Source: Marinomonas phaeophyticola
GTDB taxonomy: Bacteria > Pseudomonadota > Gammaproteobacteria > Pseudomonadales > Marinomonadaceae
Length of the DNA stretch: 64,000 nt
NCBI RefSeq assembly: GCF_026966905.1
Contig: NZ_JAPUBN010000013.1
Span: 62,001 to 126,000 of the forward strand
Direction: 5' to 3'
Positions 36,740-46,233 of the stretch are shown piece by piece. The position numbers were made by a program, and so were the translations under genes. The stretch's first letter is position 1. The number at the start of each line of letters is the position of its first letter. Below the pieces are notes generated by a model. It searched no databases and was not told the DNA's origin. It saw nothing but the letters and a program-made list of their open reading frames with translations.

Positions 36740-37361
36740 TCTCCTTAAGCAGGGTGGATTATATTTTTTTCTAAAGTAAAAGTGAGACTTAACACTAACA
36801 CCTTACCGCGAGCTTTACTTTAAATATAGCCACTCTATTTGATGAGGGCTCTCTGCCCTAGAGTATGTTTAATTTCTTTTTTAAAGAAAATAATCCACGT
36901 CTATCGAGTCAATTTAAAAAAACAGTTTTCGAAAAACGATAAGCAATCCCAAAGAATGGCTATTAGCCTTTCTAAAATTTCAACCAAGTCTGTACAGACT
37001 TATGTATATCTAGAAAGTCTATTGTTATTGATTCTGATAATTTAGGTATGAAATGTTTGTATATGAGGATAAAAGTCAAAAGACTCGGTTGTGAGTATGT
37101 GCCCCTTAATGGTTGCTTTTCTTTTTATCCCAAGTAATAAAGAGTATAAAACCTTGTGAATAAGTGATAATCACCTCTCTTTGGAAAGAAAATTCATTTA
37201 TAATTCTGTGAAATCAATATATTAGATTAAGAATAACGCTCACTACCGTTGGCTATACCCTCTGAGTAGTCAGTGCGTCCTATTGAGAATATGAGGAGAA
37301 TAAATAGTCGTTTTTTCTCAAGCATTCTTAAATATGGCTCATATTATAAAAAGGATGATCT
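36740..37361. other. Intergenic region between adhesin and AlgI-like gene
   Basis: This is a 622-base AT-rich divergent promoter region. Visible structures are an interrupted inverted repeat TAAAGTAAA / TTTACTTTA near 36773-36825 and a short hairpin AGGGC-TCTCT-GCCCT near 36846-36860 followed by scattered T. A short open frame at 36839-37045 has no ribosome site or recognisable product. I see no supported gene. Confidence 0.4.
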
Positions 37362-38873
37362 GTGATCTTTAGCTCTACAACATTTATCTTTGTTTACCTC
37401 CCAATTGTATTTTTCACGTATTTTTTACTTAATAAACAACGATGGATAGTAGCCGGAAAATACTGGTTAGTGATTGCTAGCCTGTTTTTTTATGGTTACT
37501 GGAGCGTTGAATATTTACCTTTACTCGTTGCCTCAATTGTATTTAATTTCTGTATGGGGGCGTCTCTTTCACCTCATTTCGAACGTATAAAAAAACGTTT
37601 TTTTTGGGGCGGGCTTATTCGTCCGACCATTTCCCGCAAAGCGTTGCTGATTTTTAGTATAGCCGTTAACCTCTCTTTACTTGGCTATTTCAAATACGCC
37701 AATTTTTTTCTTGATAACCTTAATTTAGCGATAGGCTCTGGGTTTCATATAGAAGAAATACTGCTGCCTTTAGGGATTAGTTTTTACACCTTTACTCAAA
37801 TTGCTTTTCTAGTTGATAGTTATAAGGGCGAGGCAACAGAGTATAATTTTGTTAATTACGCACTCTTTGTGACCTTTTTTCCTCATTTAATCGCCGGTCC
37901 CATTCTTCATCATAAGGAAATGATGTCTCAATTTCAGACTCGTTGGACGTTTGCCATTCGATATCGCTATATATTGATGGGTCTGTTTATCTTTAGCATT
38001 GGCTTGTTTAAAAAGGTCATCATTGCCGATACTTTTGCTGTGTGGGCGGATGTAGGCTTTGCTGAAGGAGCGGCACACGACTTTTTTAGTTCATGGGTGA
38101 CCAGTCTTTCTTATACATTTCAGTTGTACTTTGATTTCAGTGGCTATTGCGATATGGCAATCGGCGCGGCGTTATTATTTAACATTTGGTTGCCAATTAA
38201 TTTTAACTCACCCTATAAGGCATTGAGCATTCAAGATTTTTGGCGTCGCTGGCACATGACGTTAAGCCGTTATTTGAGAGATTATTTGTATATTCCGTTA
38301 GGAGGGAACCGTTGTTCTTCAACAAGGGTTTATTTTAATCTGATGGCGACGTTTGTATTGGGTGGGTTGTGGCACGGTGCTAGTTGGATGTTTGTTATTT
38401 GGGGAGGATTACATGGCGGCGCATTAATTTGTCATCGTGTATGGAATCAACTTGGGCTAAAAATGCCTAACGTTTTAGCTTGGTTAGTCACTTTCTTATT
38501 TATCAATATTACCTGGGTATTCTTCCGAGCGACCTCCATAGATAGCGCAATGACAATATTGTTGGGTATGGTAGATATTTCCTCTATTACCTCTCAAACC
38601 ATGAACTCTGATGTCATCGTAAAGTTGTCATTTTTTGGCGTATGGGGCGACGCTTTATTGTCTATGTTGCCAGTGGGTGTTGTTATGCATTTATTTAGTT
38701 TGATGATGATTGCAGTAGGCTTTTTCGTTATTTCGCAAAAGAATTCATTTGAAATGACCACTCAAGGAAGTCTGACCTGGAGTAAAGTCTGGTGGATGTC
38801 TTTTCTCTTTGCTGTCGCTATATATGCAACCATACAGTCAACAAGCACTGTATTTCTTTACTTTAATTTCTAA
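37362..38873 (+). CDS. MBOAT-family polysaccharide O-acetyltransferase (AlgI-like)
   Basis: This 503-residue polytopic membrane protein of the MBOAT family starts at GTG (MIFSSTTFIFVYLP, like AlgI). The catalytic His region is GLWHGASWMFVIWGGLHGG (about residues 335-355), and the FWRRWHMTLSRYLRDYLYIPLGG segment is the AlgI/DltB signature. It should pass acetyl groups across the inner membrane to a periplasmic acetyltransferase. The next gene, an AlgJ-like protein 11 bases downstream, is the expected partner. The acetylated polymer is unknown; no other alginate genes are seen. Confidence 0.9.
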   Translation: MIFSSTTFIFVYLPIVFFTYFLLNKQRWIVAGKYWLVIASLFFYGYWSVEYLPLLVASIVFNFCMGASLSPHFERIKKRFFWGGLIRPTISRKALLIFSIAVNLSLLGYFKYANFFLDNLNLAIGSGFHIEEILLPLGISFYTFTQIAFLVDSYKGEATEYNFVNYALFVTFFPHLIAGPILHHKEMMSQFQTRWTFAIRYRYILMGLFIFSIGLFKKVIIADTFAVWADVGFAEGAAHDFFSSWVTSLSYTFQLYFDFSGYCDMAIGAALLFNIWLPINFNSPYKALSIQDFWRRWHMTLSRYLRDYLYIPLGGNRCSSTRVYFNLMATFVLGGLWHGASWMFVIWGGLHGGALICHRVWNQLGLKMPNVLAWLVTFLFINITWVFFRATSIDSAMTILLGMVDISSITSQTMNSDVIVKLSFFGVWGDALLSMLPVGVVMHLFSLMMIAVGFFVISQKNSFEMTTQGSLTWSKVWWMSFLFAVAIYATIQSTSTVFLYFNF

Positions 38874-38884
38874 TAGATGACGAT

Positions 38885-40399
38885 ATGAAAAAGAAAATAT
38901 ACGGCTTTTTGATTTTAATCTTTCTGATTTTAACGGTAGCGCCTTTAGCCAACTGGAAATTAGGTCGGTTGGATAAGCTTCCTGAGGCGATGCATTGGTG
39001 GCACCCTTCTGCTCTTTACAATATGGATTTTTCCTTATTCTTACTTGGGAAAATATATTATGAGCTTGGTTTGTCATCGAGCCCAGGGCAAGTTTTAGTC
39101 GGTAAAGAAGGGTGGCTATATTTAGGTAATGAGTATTCGGACACAATTTCTAGAAAAATTAATACAGCAACCGATTTAGAAATAGAAAAAACATCCAACA
39201 TTGCGCACTCATTAACTCGGTGGAATACGAGATTTGAGAGTTTGGGTGTCGACGCCTTTCGAGTGATATTAGGCCCTGATAAAGAGACCATTTATCAGGA
39301 ATACCTGCCCGACTGGAGTCAAAAAAAATCAGGGTCTATTTCAAGTAAATTGTCTAGCCTATTTGATGAGAAGGTTTTCATTAATCCGACCACAGCGCTG
39401 TTGGATGCAAAAAATCATTATGACGTTCCTTTATATTTCAAGTCAGATTCTCATTGGAACAAGTTAGGTGGTGGGATTGCCTTTGGAGAACTATCCCGCA
39501 ATCTACAGAGCACAGAGCGTGGCCTGAAGTGGCCAGAGGGGATATTAGATTCATTCACAAATTCAGCGATAAAAGTAGGCGATTTAGCGGACATTCAAAG
39601 ACTTATTCCGAGGAGTGTGAATGATCATTCCATTAGTATTCATGGATTAGAAGAGGCTGAGTTAATGCTTACTCTAACGGATTATAATACTGGAGACGAG
39701 ATATACTCAGGGAGGAATACAAAAGTGATCGCGCCGAAAACACCAATACGCGTTCTTTCAAATTCCTTTTTAAATGATAAAAAGGTTCTGTGGCTACGAG
39801 ATTCATTTGGTGAAGCCTTGTCCCCTTATATGGCCATGACGTTTAAAGATACCTTGCAAGTTCATCATGGTGAAGTAACCTCTCAAATGGTTGAAACTAT
39901 GGTGGCCACATATAAGCCTGATTACGTTTTTATGACAGTAGTTGAAAGAGATATTCAAGCGGGTTTTTTAACGCATCTACCCACTATCATGACGGGTGTT
40001 GAAATGACGCCTATGATTAGCAGCACTCTCGTCGCCACCCATGATGTCAAGAAAGAGGATAATGATGTTTTTGAAGTGATAGGAGAGGATGTGTATTTTA
40101 TATACAAGCTTGAAAGTGCCGCGAACGCAAAGCATATAAACAGTTTATCCTTTGATATTAACTGTAACCCATCTATTGAGAGGGTGCCTATGCAGCTTTT
40201 TTGGCAAACAAATGAGGTGGGTTTTAGTGAGTTCAGAAGCCTTCAATTTTCTGCGGAAGAGGGGCACAACCAGATTGAAATTAACACCCCAGAGTGGAGC
40301 CAATATGAAGCCATTACAGGTGTTAGGCTTGATATAAATTCAACGGACTCATGTTCGCAAATAAGCATTAACTCTATTCAGTTAGGTAAATCTTTATAA
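38885..40399 (+). CDS. AlgJ/AlgX-like SGNH-type O-acetyltransferase
   Basis: This 504-residue protein has an N-terminal membrane anchor or signal (about residues 3-22) and a periplasmic AlgJ/AlgX-type domain. VGKEGWLYLGNEYSD is the family opening motif. The proposed catalytic Asp/His lie in KSDSHWNKLGG and the Ser in LWLRDSFGEAL. A C-terminal beta domain of about 150 residues follows (about 350-504) and may bind carbohydrate. It should transfer acetyl from the AlgI-like protein to a glycan. It is translationally close to the AlgI-like gene. Confidence 0.85.
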   Translation: MKKKIYGFLILIFLILTVAPLANWKLGRLDKLPEAMHWWHPSALYNMDFSLFLLGKIYYELGLSSSPGQVLVGKEGWLYLGNEYSDTISRKINTATDLEIEKTSNIAHSLTRWNTRFESLGVDAFRVILGPDKETIYQEYLPDWSQKKSGSISSKLSSLFDEKVFINPTTALLDAKNHYDVPLYFKSDSHWNKLGGGIAFGELSRNLQSTERGLKWPEGILDSFTNSAIKVGDLADIQRLIPRSVNDHSISIHGLEEAELMLTLTDYNTGDEIYSGRNTKVIAPKTPIRVLSNSFLNDKKVLWLRDSFGEALSPYMAMTFKDTLQVHHGEVTSQMVETMVATYKPDYVFMTVVERDIQAGFLTHLPTIMTGVEMTPMISSTLVATHDVKKEDNDVFEVIGEDVYFIYKLESAANAKHINSLSFDINCNPSIERVPMQLFWQTNEVGFSEFRSLQFSAEEGHNQIEINTPEWSQYEAITGVRLDINSTDSCSQISINSIQLGKSL

Positions 40400-40520
40400 C
40401 GATAAGAAAGCCAGGTTTTTCTCTATTAAGTATCTTATTTAATAGGAATTACGTGAGTATTTTCTGAACTCCTATAGAGATAGCTCAAAAGACGATAAAA
40501 CGACTAAAGGTTAGGAAACC

Positions 40521-42419
40521 ATGTATACATCAAGATTAAATATCTTATCAATAATTTTGTTCTCGGCTTTTATTTCAGCTTGTGACCAGTCAAAAGAGGA
40601 TGAATTTGAGCTGGCGAAAGTGCCTGTGAGTAAGATTACGACGGACGCGACAACGGCAATGCTAAATCGTGAGGAACAACCTTTTTTGATCGCACCAATG
40701 GTTGAAGGTCTTAATTATTGCGAGAAAGCGATGCATGCAGATCAAACCTCTTCGGATTACCAATATTGTCAAGAACGAAACTTCTCAATGACGGCAGAGT
40801 TAAGTGATTTACTTTCAAAGCTTGAACCGAGCGGCGCAAAAGGCCATGTTCAAGTGGGTTATACCTATGGTATCCCCGTATCCAGCCTGTACGAAAAAAG
40901 GCATGGGGAATGGGTTTTAGATACGAAAAAAATCGAAACTATTTTTAATAATATAAAGTCTGTCGATCGGCCCGTTGTGATTTACCCATTTATGGACCAC
41001 TTTGATTCTAGTAGTGAGCTTGCTAAGGAACTGGCACAAGATGACACGAACTTAATGTTACTGAGTAACGGCAAGCCACCCATGGACCGTTATTTTGATT
41101 CCTCTATTATTCCTTATACTCTGTCTACTGACGAAAGTATTCCGGTTAATAAATATCGATTTGAAGGCTTCCGAGCCATAATTCGTTATTACAACGCCCT
41201 TCCTGATGAGCAAAAGCAACGAATAAAAGCCATCAGCTTAGCGGGTGAAACGCACCATATGTTTGAAAATTTTCAAGCGGGCATGGGAAAGTTTGCTGAT
41301 ATAAAGTTGACAGATTACAGTGACCGCAGTAAAGCAGGGTTCAGAGAGTGGTTAAAAACAAAGTACCGTACAATTGGGGATTTAAATACGTTTTTATCGA
41401 CGCACTATACGGAATGGGCAGACATAGAGCCGCCTAGTAAAGATATTCACACAGACAAACTGACCGACTTTTCAGAGCATATAGACAGCTATGCCCATGG
41501 TGTCTTGCCTATTTTTGGTTGGCTTTGGAATGATTCAAATAAGCCTCTCAATAACATTCATGTTTATGTGGATGGTGAGTTTATTGGTCAAGCGGATGAT
41601 CATTTAAACCGTATGGATGTGTATCAAGCGCTCGATACATTAGAAGAGCCTAGTGTTGGTTTTCGATACGATTTGGATTTTTCAAAATTGACCCCTGGAA
41701 TTCATGAAATTCAGGTTGTGGCTTCAATGGGGAATAAAATGTACGAGCTTACTAAGCAGACGTTTGCTTACGTGGATCGAAATCAATCGACACCAGAGAA
41801 AGCCGCCATCACGTCAAACAATCTTGATATTGAGCCTGCAAGCAAATTAGAAGGGTTACGTTTTTATATAGATCACCCTAAGTCGCTACAAGATGTTTAT
41901 TACAATCCGCTTGCCGATTTATGGAATCAGTATCGAGGGCATCAAGTTGAAAATTTCATTAATTATGTGTGGTTACAAGCCATCAATAGTGGTGCAGAAA
42001 AAAGTAAGTTGTTTTCCCATCAAATACCGACCTATTTAAACGCCTCTTGGAATACCATTTTATTTGCTACAGACAAATCTGTCTCTGAGCAATCAAGTTA
42101 TCTTCCTGGAGTGACTTTGTATGGAGGGAGTGCGGATGGCGTGGCCGCAATGAAGTTGTTCCCTACTTTAAATAGTGGGCCTTACAGCATGCCTGAATTC
42201 CACCCGCAACAATATAAATCCAAGGTTCGTACTTATAATGCGCTGATGACGCACTATAATACCTCGGCGGTATTTGTCACCCCTTACTATATGTCCATTA
42301 TCCCTGAGTTTATTCGCTATTCTAGTCCAGAACACGCTAAATTTTTAATTGAAGATAAAAATGAACAATATGGCTCTCACTATCTTTTCCAATCTATTGT
42401 AGAGGCGGCCAGAATGTAG
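40521..42419 (+). CDS. GH42-like lipoprotein with inserted beta domain
   Basis: This 632-residue lipoprotein precursor has lipobox ISAC with Cys21. The run FREWLKTKYRTIGDLNTFL (about 274-292) and TEWADIEPP closely resemble the GH42 beta-galactosidase TIM barrel, where E243 (SLAGETHH) could be the acid/base and E559 (YSMPEFHP) the nucleophile. Between them, about residues 333-418 form a beta-sandwich-type insert (VYVDGEFIGQADDHLNRMDV ... GIHEIQVVA) seen in other envelope proteins. It lies after the acetyltransferase pair, so it probably trims or binds the same glycan. Exact family and activity are not certain. Confidence 0.6.
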   Translation: MYTSRLNILSIILFSAFISACDQSKEDEFELAKVPVSKITTDATTAMLNREEQPFLIAPMVEGLNYCEKAMHADQTSSDYQYCQERNFSMTAELSDLLSKLEPSGAKGHVQVGYTYGIPVSSLYEKRHGEWVLDTKKIETIFNNIKSVDRPVVIYPFMDHFDSSSELAKELAQDDTNLMLLSNGKPPMDRYFDSSIIPYTLSTDESIPVNKYRFEGFRAIIRYYNALPDEQKQRIKAISLAGETHHMFENFQAGMGKFADIKLTDYSDRSKAGFREWLKTKYRTIGDLNTFLSTHYTEWADIEPPSKDIHTDKLTDFSEHIDSYAHGVLPIFGWLWNDSNKPLNNIHVYVDGEFIGQADDHLNRMDVYQALDTLEEPSVGFRYDLDFSKLTPGIHEIQVVASMGNKMYELTKQTFAYVDRNQSTPEKAAITSNNLDIEPASKLEGLRFYIDHPKSLQDVYYNPLADLWNQYRGHQVENFINYVWLQAINSGAEKSKLFSHQIPTYLNASWNTILFATDKSVSEQSSYLPGVTLYGGSADGVAAMKLFPTLNSGPYSMPEFHPQQYKSKVRTYNALMTHYNTSAVFVTPYYMSIIPEFIRYSSPEHAKFLIEDKNEQYGSHYLFQSIVEAARM

Positions 42420-42506
42420 ATCTCATTCTATTTAGGGTGATTTTTTTTATTTTAGGTTTTGAAAAAAACTCAAATCTGTTTATTAACTTATTAATTGTTT
42501 GAGGTG

Positions 42507-42821
42507 ATGGTCAGCACTGTGCTGTTTATTGATTGCATAGGGCTGGCCAATAACGCTTTATTTTATTTGAGAGGAAATATGGAAATTATTCCTACGGTTT
42601 TGGTTTACCTGCAAAGTTTGCTATCGGTTGTGTTGCTTTATTCGTTTTTTTACATGTCAGGGTGTGTTTTAAAGCAACAGGTTTACGGGGGCATGTACGC
42701 TCAAGATAGATCAGAAAAAATAACGATTATTGTTGGGTTACAGCGTTTGCTCTCCTTTTTACATTATGACATTGGTAATGTACCGAAAGAAACGTTACAC
42801 ACTAAGTTAAAAGACTTATGA
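42507..42821 (+). CDS. Small membrane protein upstream of gtrA
   Basis: I do not recognise this protein of about 104 residues. It has two hydrophobic segments (VMVSTVLFIDCIGLANNALF and PTVLVYLQSLLSVVLLYSFFYM) and a soluble C-terminal part of about 50 residues. A TTG at 42495, the ATG at 42507 and the ATG at 42579 (with GAGAGGA just before it) are all possible starts. Its stop overlaps the gtrA start by four bases, so it is translationally coupled to gtrA and probably works with the glycan-modification set. Confidence 0.6.
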   Translation: MVSTVLFIDCIGLANNALFYLRGNMEIIPTVLVYLQSLLSVVLLYSFFYMSGCVLKQQVYGGMYAQDRSEKITIIVGLQRLLSFLHYDIGNVPKETLHTKLKDL

Positions 42822-43204
42822 GCCGCCAGTTCTTATTGTTTCTGATTATTGGAGGGGGTCAATATGCATTGGACGCGTCCACGTTTGCTTTATTCATTGT
42901 GTTTGTTTCTGCTGAGGCCGCCAATATCATTGCTCGCTTTATTGGCGCTATGTCAGGGTATTTTCTTAATGGTTTTTTTACTTTTAAAAAATTAGACAGT
43001 AAGCAAAAATTCGCACCTAAAATTTTGCTGAAATTTGTCCTGCTTTGGTGTCTGATGACACTGCTTAGCACCTCCATGATTCAGTACTCTATTGGCTTTT
43101 TTGACATTACAAGTTGGCATTGGGTTGTTGGGGTTAAACTTGTGGTTGAAGCGGTATTGGTTGTGTTGAGCTTCTCTTTGCAAAAATTTGTTGTGTATCG
43201 ATAG
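42818..43204 (+). CDS. gtrA: GtrA-family flippase-like membrane protein
   Basis: This 128-residue protein has four membrane segments and the GtrA pattern, including FLIIGGGQYALDASTFALFI and FIGAMSGYFLNGFFTFKK. GtrA proteins are proposed to flip bactoprenyl-linked glucose in serotype-converting O-antigen modification. The set of GtrA, a polytopic glycosyltransferase and GtrB that follows supports this role here. Confidence 0.85.
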   Translation: MSRQFLLFLIIGGGQYALDASTFALFIVFVSAEAANIIARFIGAMSGYFLNGFFTFKKLDSKQKFAPKILLKFVLLWCLMTLLSTSMIQYSIGFFDITSWHWVVGVKLVVEAVLVVLSFSLQKFVVYR

Positions 43205-43299
43205 TTTCTTATTGTATTCAATGAGGCGTTAATACAAAGTAGGCAATTTATCAGTCAACAACACTCACTTAGGTTAGAGTGTACCAAGGACTTTTTATC

Positions 43300-44913
43300 A
43301 TGAAAGTGTGGCCGAGCCCCATATTTTATTCACTCGCATTATCGTCGTTTCTTATTTTCTTTAGTCAATTTAGTGCTTTATCTTGGGGGACTTTTTCTGA
43401 TGACGACACGCATATGTCTCAATTGTCATTGTCTTACGGTTGGCTTGCGCCTTATTTTATACCGGAAGTGTATCAACAACTTTCTATTGTTCATTTTACT
43501 CCGGCGGTCTTGACACTATATAAAGCGGTATTGACCAGTTTTGGCTTTAACAATGTCGCTTTTATTATTGTTCAGCTAACTTTAATCTCCCTTATCGGCT
43601 TTATTTCCGCGTATTTATGTGCGAAAAAAACACAAAGCAGTACCGCTGGTTTTGCGTGTTTATTGCTTATTTATAGCAACATGAGTATGTTCCCTATGAT
43701 TAGCCGATTTTATACCGTCCATTATTTACTGGGCGCTCTGATATCGGTACTCATTTTGTTACTAATATATCGAGCTTGGTACACCAACAAACTTAACAAT
43801 TATGCTTTTCTAATCAGCCTTTTTATCCTGTCACTCTTTGCTTTATTAAGTAAAGAAATTTATATCATGTTAATACCTTTGTTGTGGTGTGTATTTTGGA
43901 AGGTAAAAGCAGGCAAGGCTTTCGTTCTCGTCACTTTGTCATTAATCGTGTATTTCTGTTTACGTTTTTATATTCTTGGCGTCTCAACCGATGGGCGGGA
44001 TGGAGAAGGTTTTGTCAGCAGTCTGATGTCTTTATCTCTTGACTCTTGGATAGGTTTTTTAACATGGTATGTAACGAATAAATGGCTAATTTGTCTTGCC
44101 GTTTTTATTGCTCTACTTTATACGCCTAAAAAAATGCTTATGTATAGCATGATGGCAGGCCTGTTTGCGGCGCCATCTTTAGCCGCACCGCATGCTTTTC
44201 AAAACCCTGAACTTCACGGGGACAGAGTATTTTTCATGTTCGATTTGGCTCTTTCAATTGCCAGTATCCTCGCTATTTTTTCCAGCGATAAGAAACGCAT
44301 TCACCTGCCTTTAACATTTCAATATGCGGCTTTTTGCCTACCTTTGATTGCGTTGCTATTTATTCAACGTCAAGAACTTGTTTCATTTGCAAAAAGCCAC
44401 ACGAGCACGCCATCATATTTGATTAATGAGCAATTGATTCATCAGCTTGAAAAAAAGCCAACCCTTGTTTTGACTCCGCTAAGCTATCTTCAGGGGGAAA
44501 TCATGAATATATACAGGCTTTTGGGAAAGGATTGGCTTGAAATAACACAAAATTGCCAACAATTCATCTCTAGGACTAAGTTAAGTACCGCAACGTCATT
44601 TTTGGCATTTGATCAAACGGGTCAACGTGTTTCCTTAGAGCAAGTCCAGAAGAATTGCCAGCCAAGTCAGAATCACGTTAATATAAAAAAACCACCTACT
44701 TTTAAAGACGGTGTCTTGTCTTGGTCCCTTGATCCTAGCAATGCAGAATCGATAGGCATTTTATTTCCAGACAGAGGCATTGCCGTTGAGGCGGCGGTAT
44801 TTAAGCAACGCCTAGTAAGGCCCAAGCCAAATGAAACCTATCAAGTGTATAAAAGAGAGCATGGGAATTCATGGTGGTTTTCAGAAATCATGACAATACA
44901 AGTTATTCCGTAG
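43300..44913 (+). CDS. Polytopic membrane glycosyltransferase (GT-C type, Gtr-like)
   Basis: This protein of about 537 residues has about ten to eleven membrane segments and a large C-terminal soluble part. The first extracytoplasmic loop carries an acidic cluster, WGTFSDDDTHMSQ, as expected for GT-C enzymes that use lipid-linked sugar donors. Its position between gtrA and gtrB fits the serotype-specific Gtr transferase that adds a sugar to a surface glycan in the periplasm. A GTG at 43279 is in frame, but AAGGA at 43286-43290 suits the ATG at 43300. The sugar is unknown. Confidence 0.72.
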   Translation: MKVWPSPIFYSLALSSFLIFFSQFSALSWGTFSDDDTHMSQLSLSYGWLAPYFIPEVYQQLSIVHFTPAVLTLYKAVLTSFGFNNVAFIIVQLTLISLIGFISAYLCAKKTQSSTAGFACLLLIYSNMSMFPMISRFYTVHYLLGALISVLILLLIYRAWYTNKLNNYAFLISLFILSLFALLSKEIYIMLIPLLWCVFWKVKAGKAFVLVTLSLIVYFCLRFYILGVSTDGRDGEGFVSSLMSLSLDSWIGFLTWYVTNKWLICLAVFIALLYTPKKMLMYSMMAGLFAAPSLAAPHAFQNPELHGDRVFFMFDLALSIASILAIFSSDKKRIHLPLTFQYAAFCLPLIALLFIQRQELVSFAKSHTSTPSYLINEQLIHQLEKKPTLVLTPLSYLQGEIMNIYRLLGKDWLEITQNCQQFISRTKLSTATSFLAFDQTGQRVSLEQVQKNCQPSQNHVNIKKPPTFKDGVLSWSLDPSNAESIGILFPDRGIAVEAAVFKQRLVRPKPNETYQVYKREHGNSWWFSEIMTIQVIP

Positions 44914-45032
44914 TTAAGCTTAACGTACCAGTAAAATAACCCGGTGTATGTCACTCGCTAAAAGATTATGTATTCGCAATGACGTATTAGTAAAAATTTT
45001 AATTCTGTTTTAAGAGACACTATTTTCTGTAT

Positions 45033-45992
45033 ATGAAAAAAATAACGATTCTTTGTCCCGCATTTAATGAAGAAGCTGGTATTCAGGCTTTTCTTTCAAT
45101 ACTAGATAGTACACTAGCGCCATTAGCTGAGAATTACTTGTTTCATATTGCTATTTTGAACGATGGTTCTACGGATAAAACCGCTTCTGCTGTCAGCAAC
45201 TATGAGGCAAGTAACTTTACTATTACCTTATGCAACTTTACTCGAAATTTTGGCAAAGAAGCGGCAATCTATGCTGGGCTGGAGCGTTATCAGTCGGATG
45301 CTTACATTGTGATGGATACAGACCTACAGCACCCGCCAAGCTTAATTCCTCAAATGCTTGACTATTGGGCACAAGGTTTCAAAGTTGTTGAATCGGTTAA
45401 AAGTGCTCGCGGTAAAGAGTCTTGGATCTACAAACTTTTTAGTACCGCGTTTTATAGAGGGTTGAGTCTACTCAGTTCTTTAGAGTTAGAAAATCACAGT
45501 GATTATAAGCTACTCGATAATGAGGTAGCTGAACACATTAAAAAGCTACCTGAAAAGCAACGTTTTTTTCGCGGCTTGGTTGAATGGCTGGGCTTTCCGA
45601 GTGTTAAAATTCCTTTTGTTGTTCCTGAAAGGGAAGGGGACAGTTCCTCTTGGAGTACATTAGGGCTATTCAAATACTCTATTCACAACATTGTTTCTTT
45701 TACCTCTGCTCCTTTACACCTAGTGACGCTAATTGGGTTTTTAATGTTGATTATTAGCATCATTATAGGCAGTGTGTCGCTATATCAGTGGGTGATAGGT
45801 GTCGCCGTGACAGGATTCACCACGGTCATCTTATTATTGCTCTTTATCGGCAGCATACTGATGATTAGCTTGGGTTTGATTGGACTGTATCTTGCTAAAA
45901 TTTACGATGAAATTAAATCTCGGCCAACGTATCTTGTTCAAGATGAAATCAATTACCCAATGAAAAAGAAAAACCAAGAAGAGGATCGGTAG
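45033..45992 (+). CDS. gtrB: Bactoprenol glucosyltransferase-like GT2 (GtrB)
   Basis: This 319-residue GT-A family 2 protein has PAFNEEAGI near the start, the NDGSTDKT motif, MDTDLQHPPSL (donor-binding acidic residues) and two C-terminal membrane segments (about residues 230-295). Family members move glucose from UDP-glucose to undecaprenyl phosphate at the inner face. It completes the gtrA-Gtr-gtrB set, after the membrane transferase gene by about 120 bases. Confidence 0.88.
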   Translation: MKKITILCPAFNEEAGIQAFLSILDSTLAPLAENYLFHIAILNDGSTDKTASAVSNYEASNFTITLCNFTRNFGKEAAIYAGLERYQSDAYIVMDTDLQHPPSLIPQMLDYWAQGFKVVESVKSARGKESWIYKLFSTAFYRGLSLLSSLELENHSDYKLLDNEVAEHIKKLPEKQRFFRGLVEWLGFPSVKIPFVVPEREGDSSSWSTLGLFKYSIHNIVSFTSAPLHLVTLIGFLMLIISIIIGSVSLYQWVIGVAVTGFTTVILLLLFIGSILMISLGLIGLYLAKIYDEIKSRPTYLVQDEINYPMKKKNQEEDR

Positions 45993-46233
45993 ACTTGTCG
46001 CTTTCCAAGAAAAAGACGTCATTTACCGAGTAGGACAAATAAAATGGCTTTGTTCGGCTTATAAAGCCTAAAACATGTATTTTCATTTTGTATACGGTGA
46101 GCGATAAGGGCCTGACAATAACCTTAAGAAGGGATAGTAGTATGAGGCATATTATTCTCTGCGACATAATAAATACAGGCGCTCTATTCTAGTTTAAGGT
46201 ACAATTAAGCCTTTATTTTTTGAAGGATGAATC

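Noticed and set aside
32428..36748. Several open frames of 65-131 codons on the opposite strand or in shifted frames across the adhesin gene
   Set aside because: They are shadows of the repeat-rich adhesin: their composition follows the codon bias of the real gene and they lack ribosome sites and recognisable products.
36839..37045. 68-codon frame between the adhesin and AlgI-like genes
   Set aside because: Its ATG has no ribosome site, its composition is low-complexity Ser/Lys/Leu, and no family is evident.
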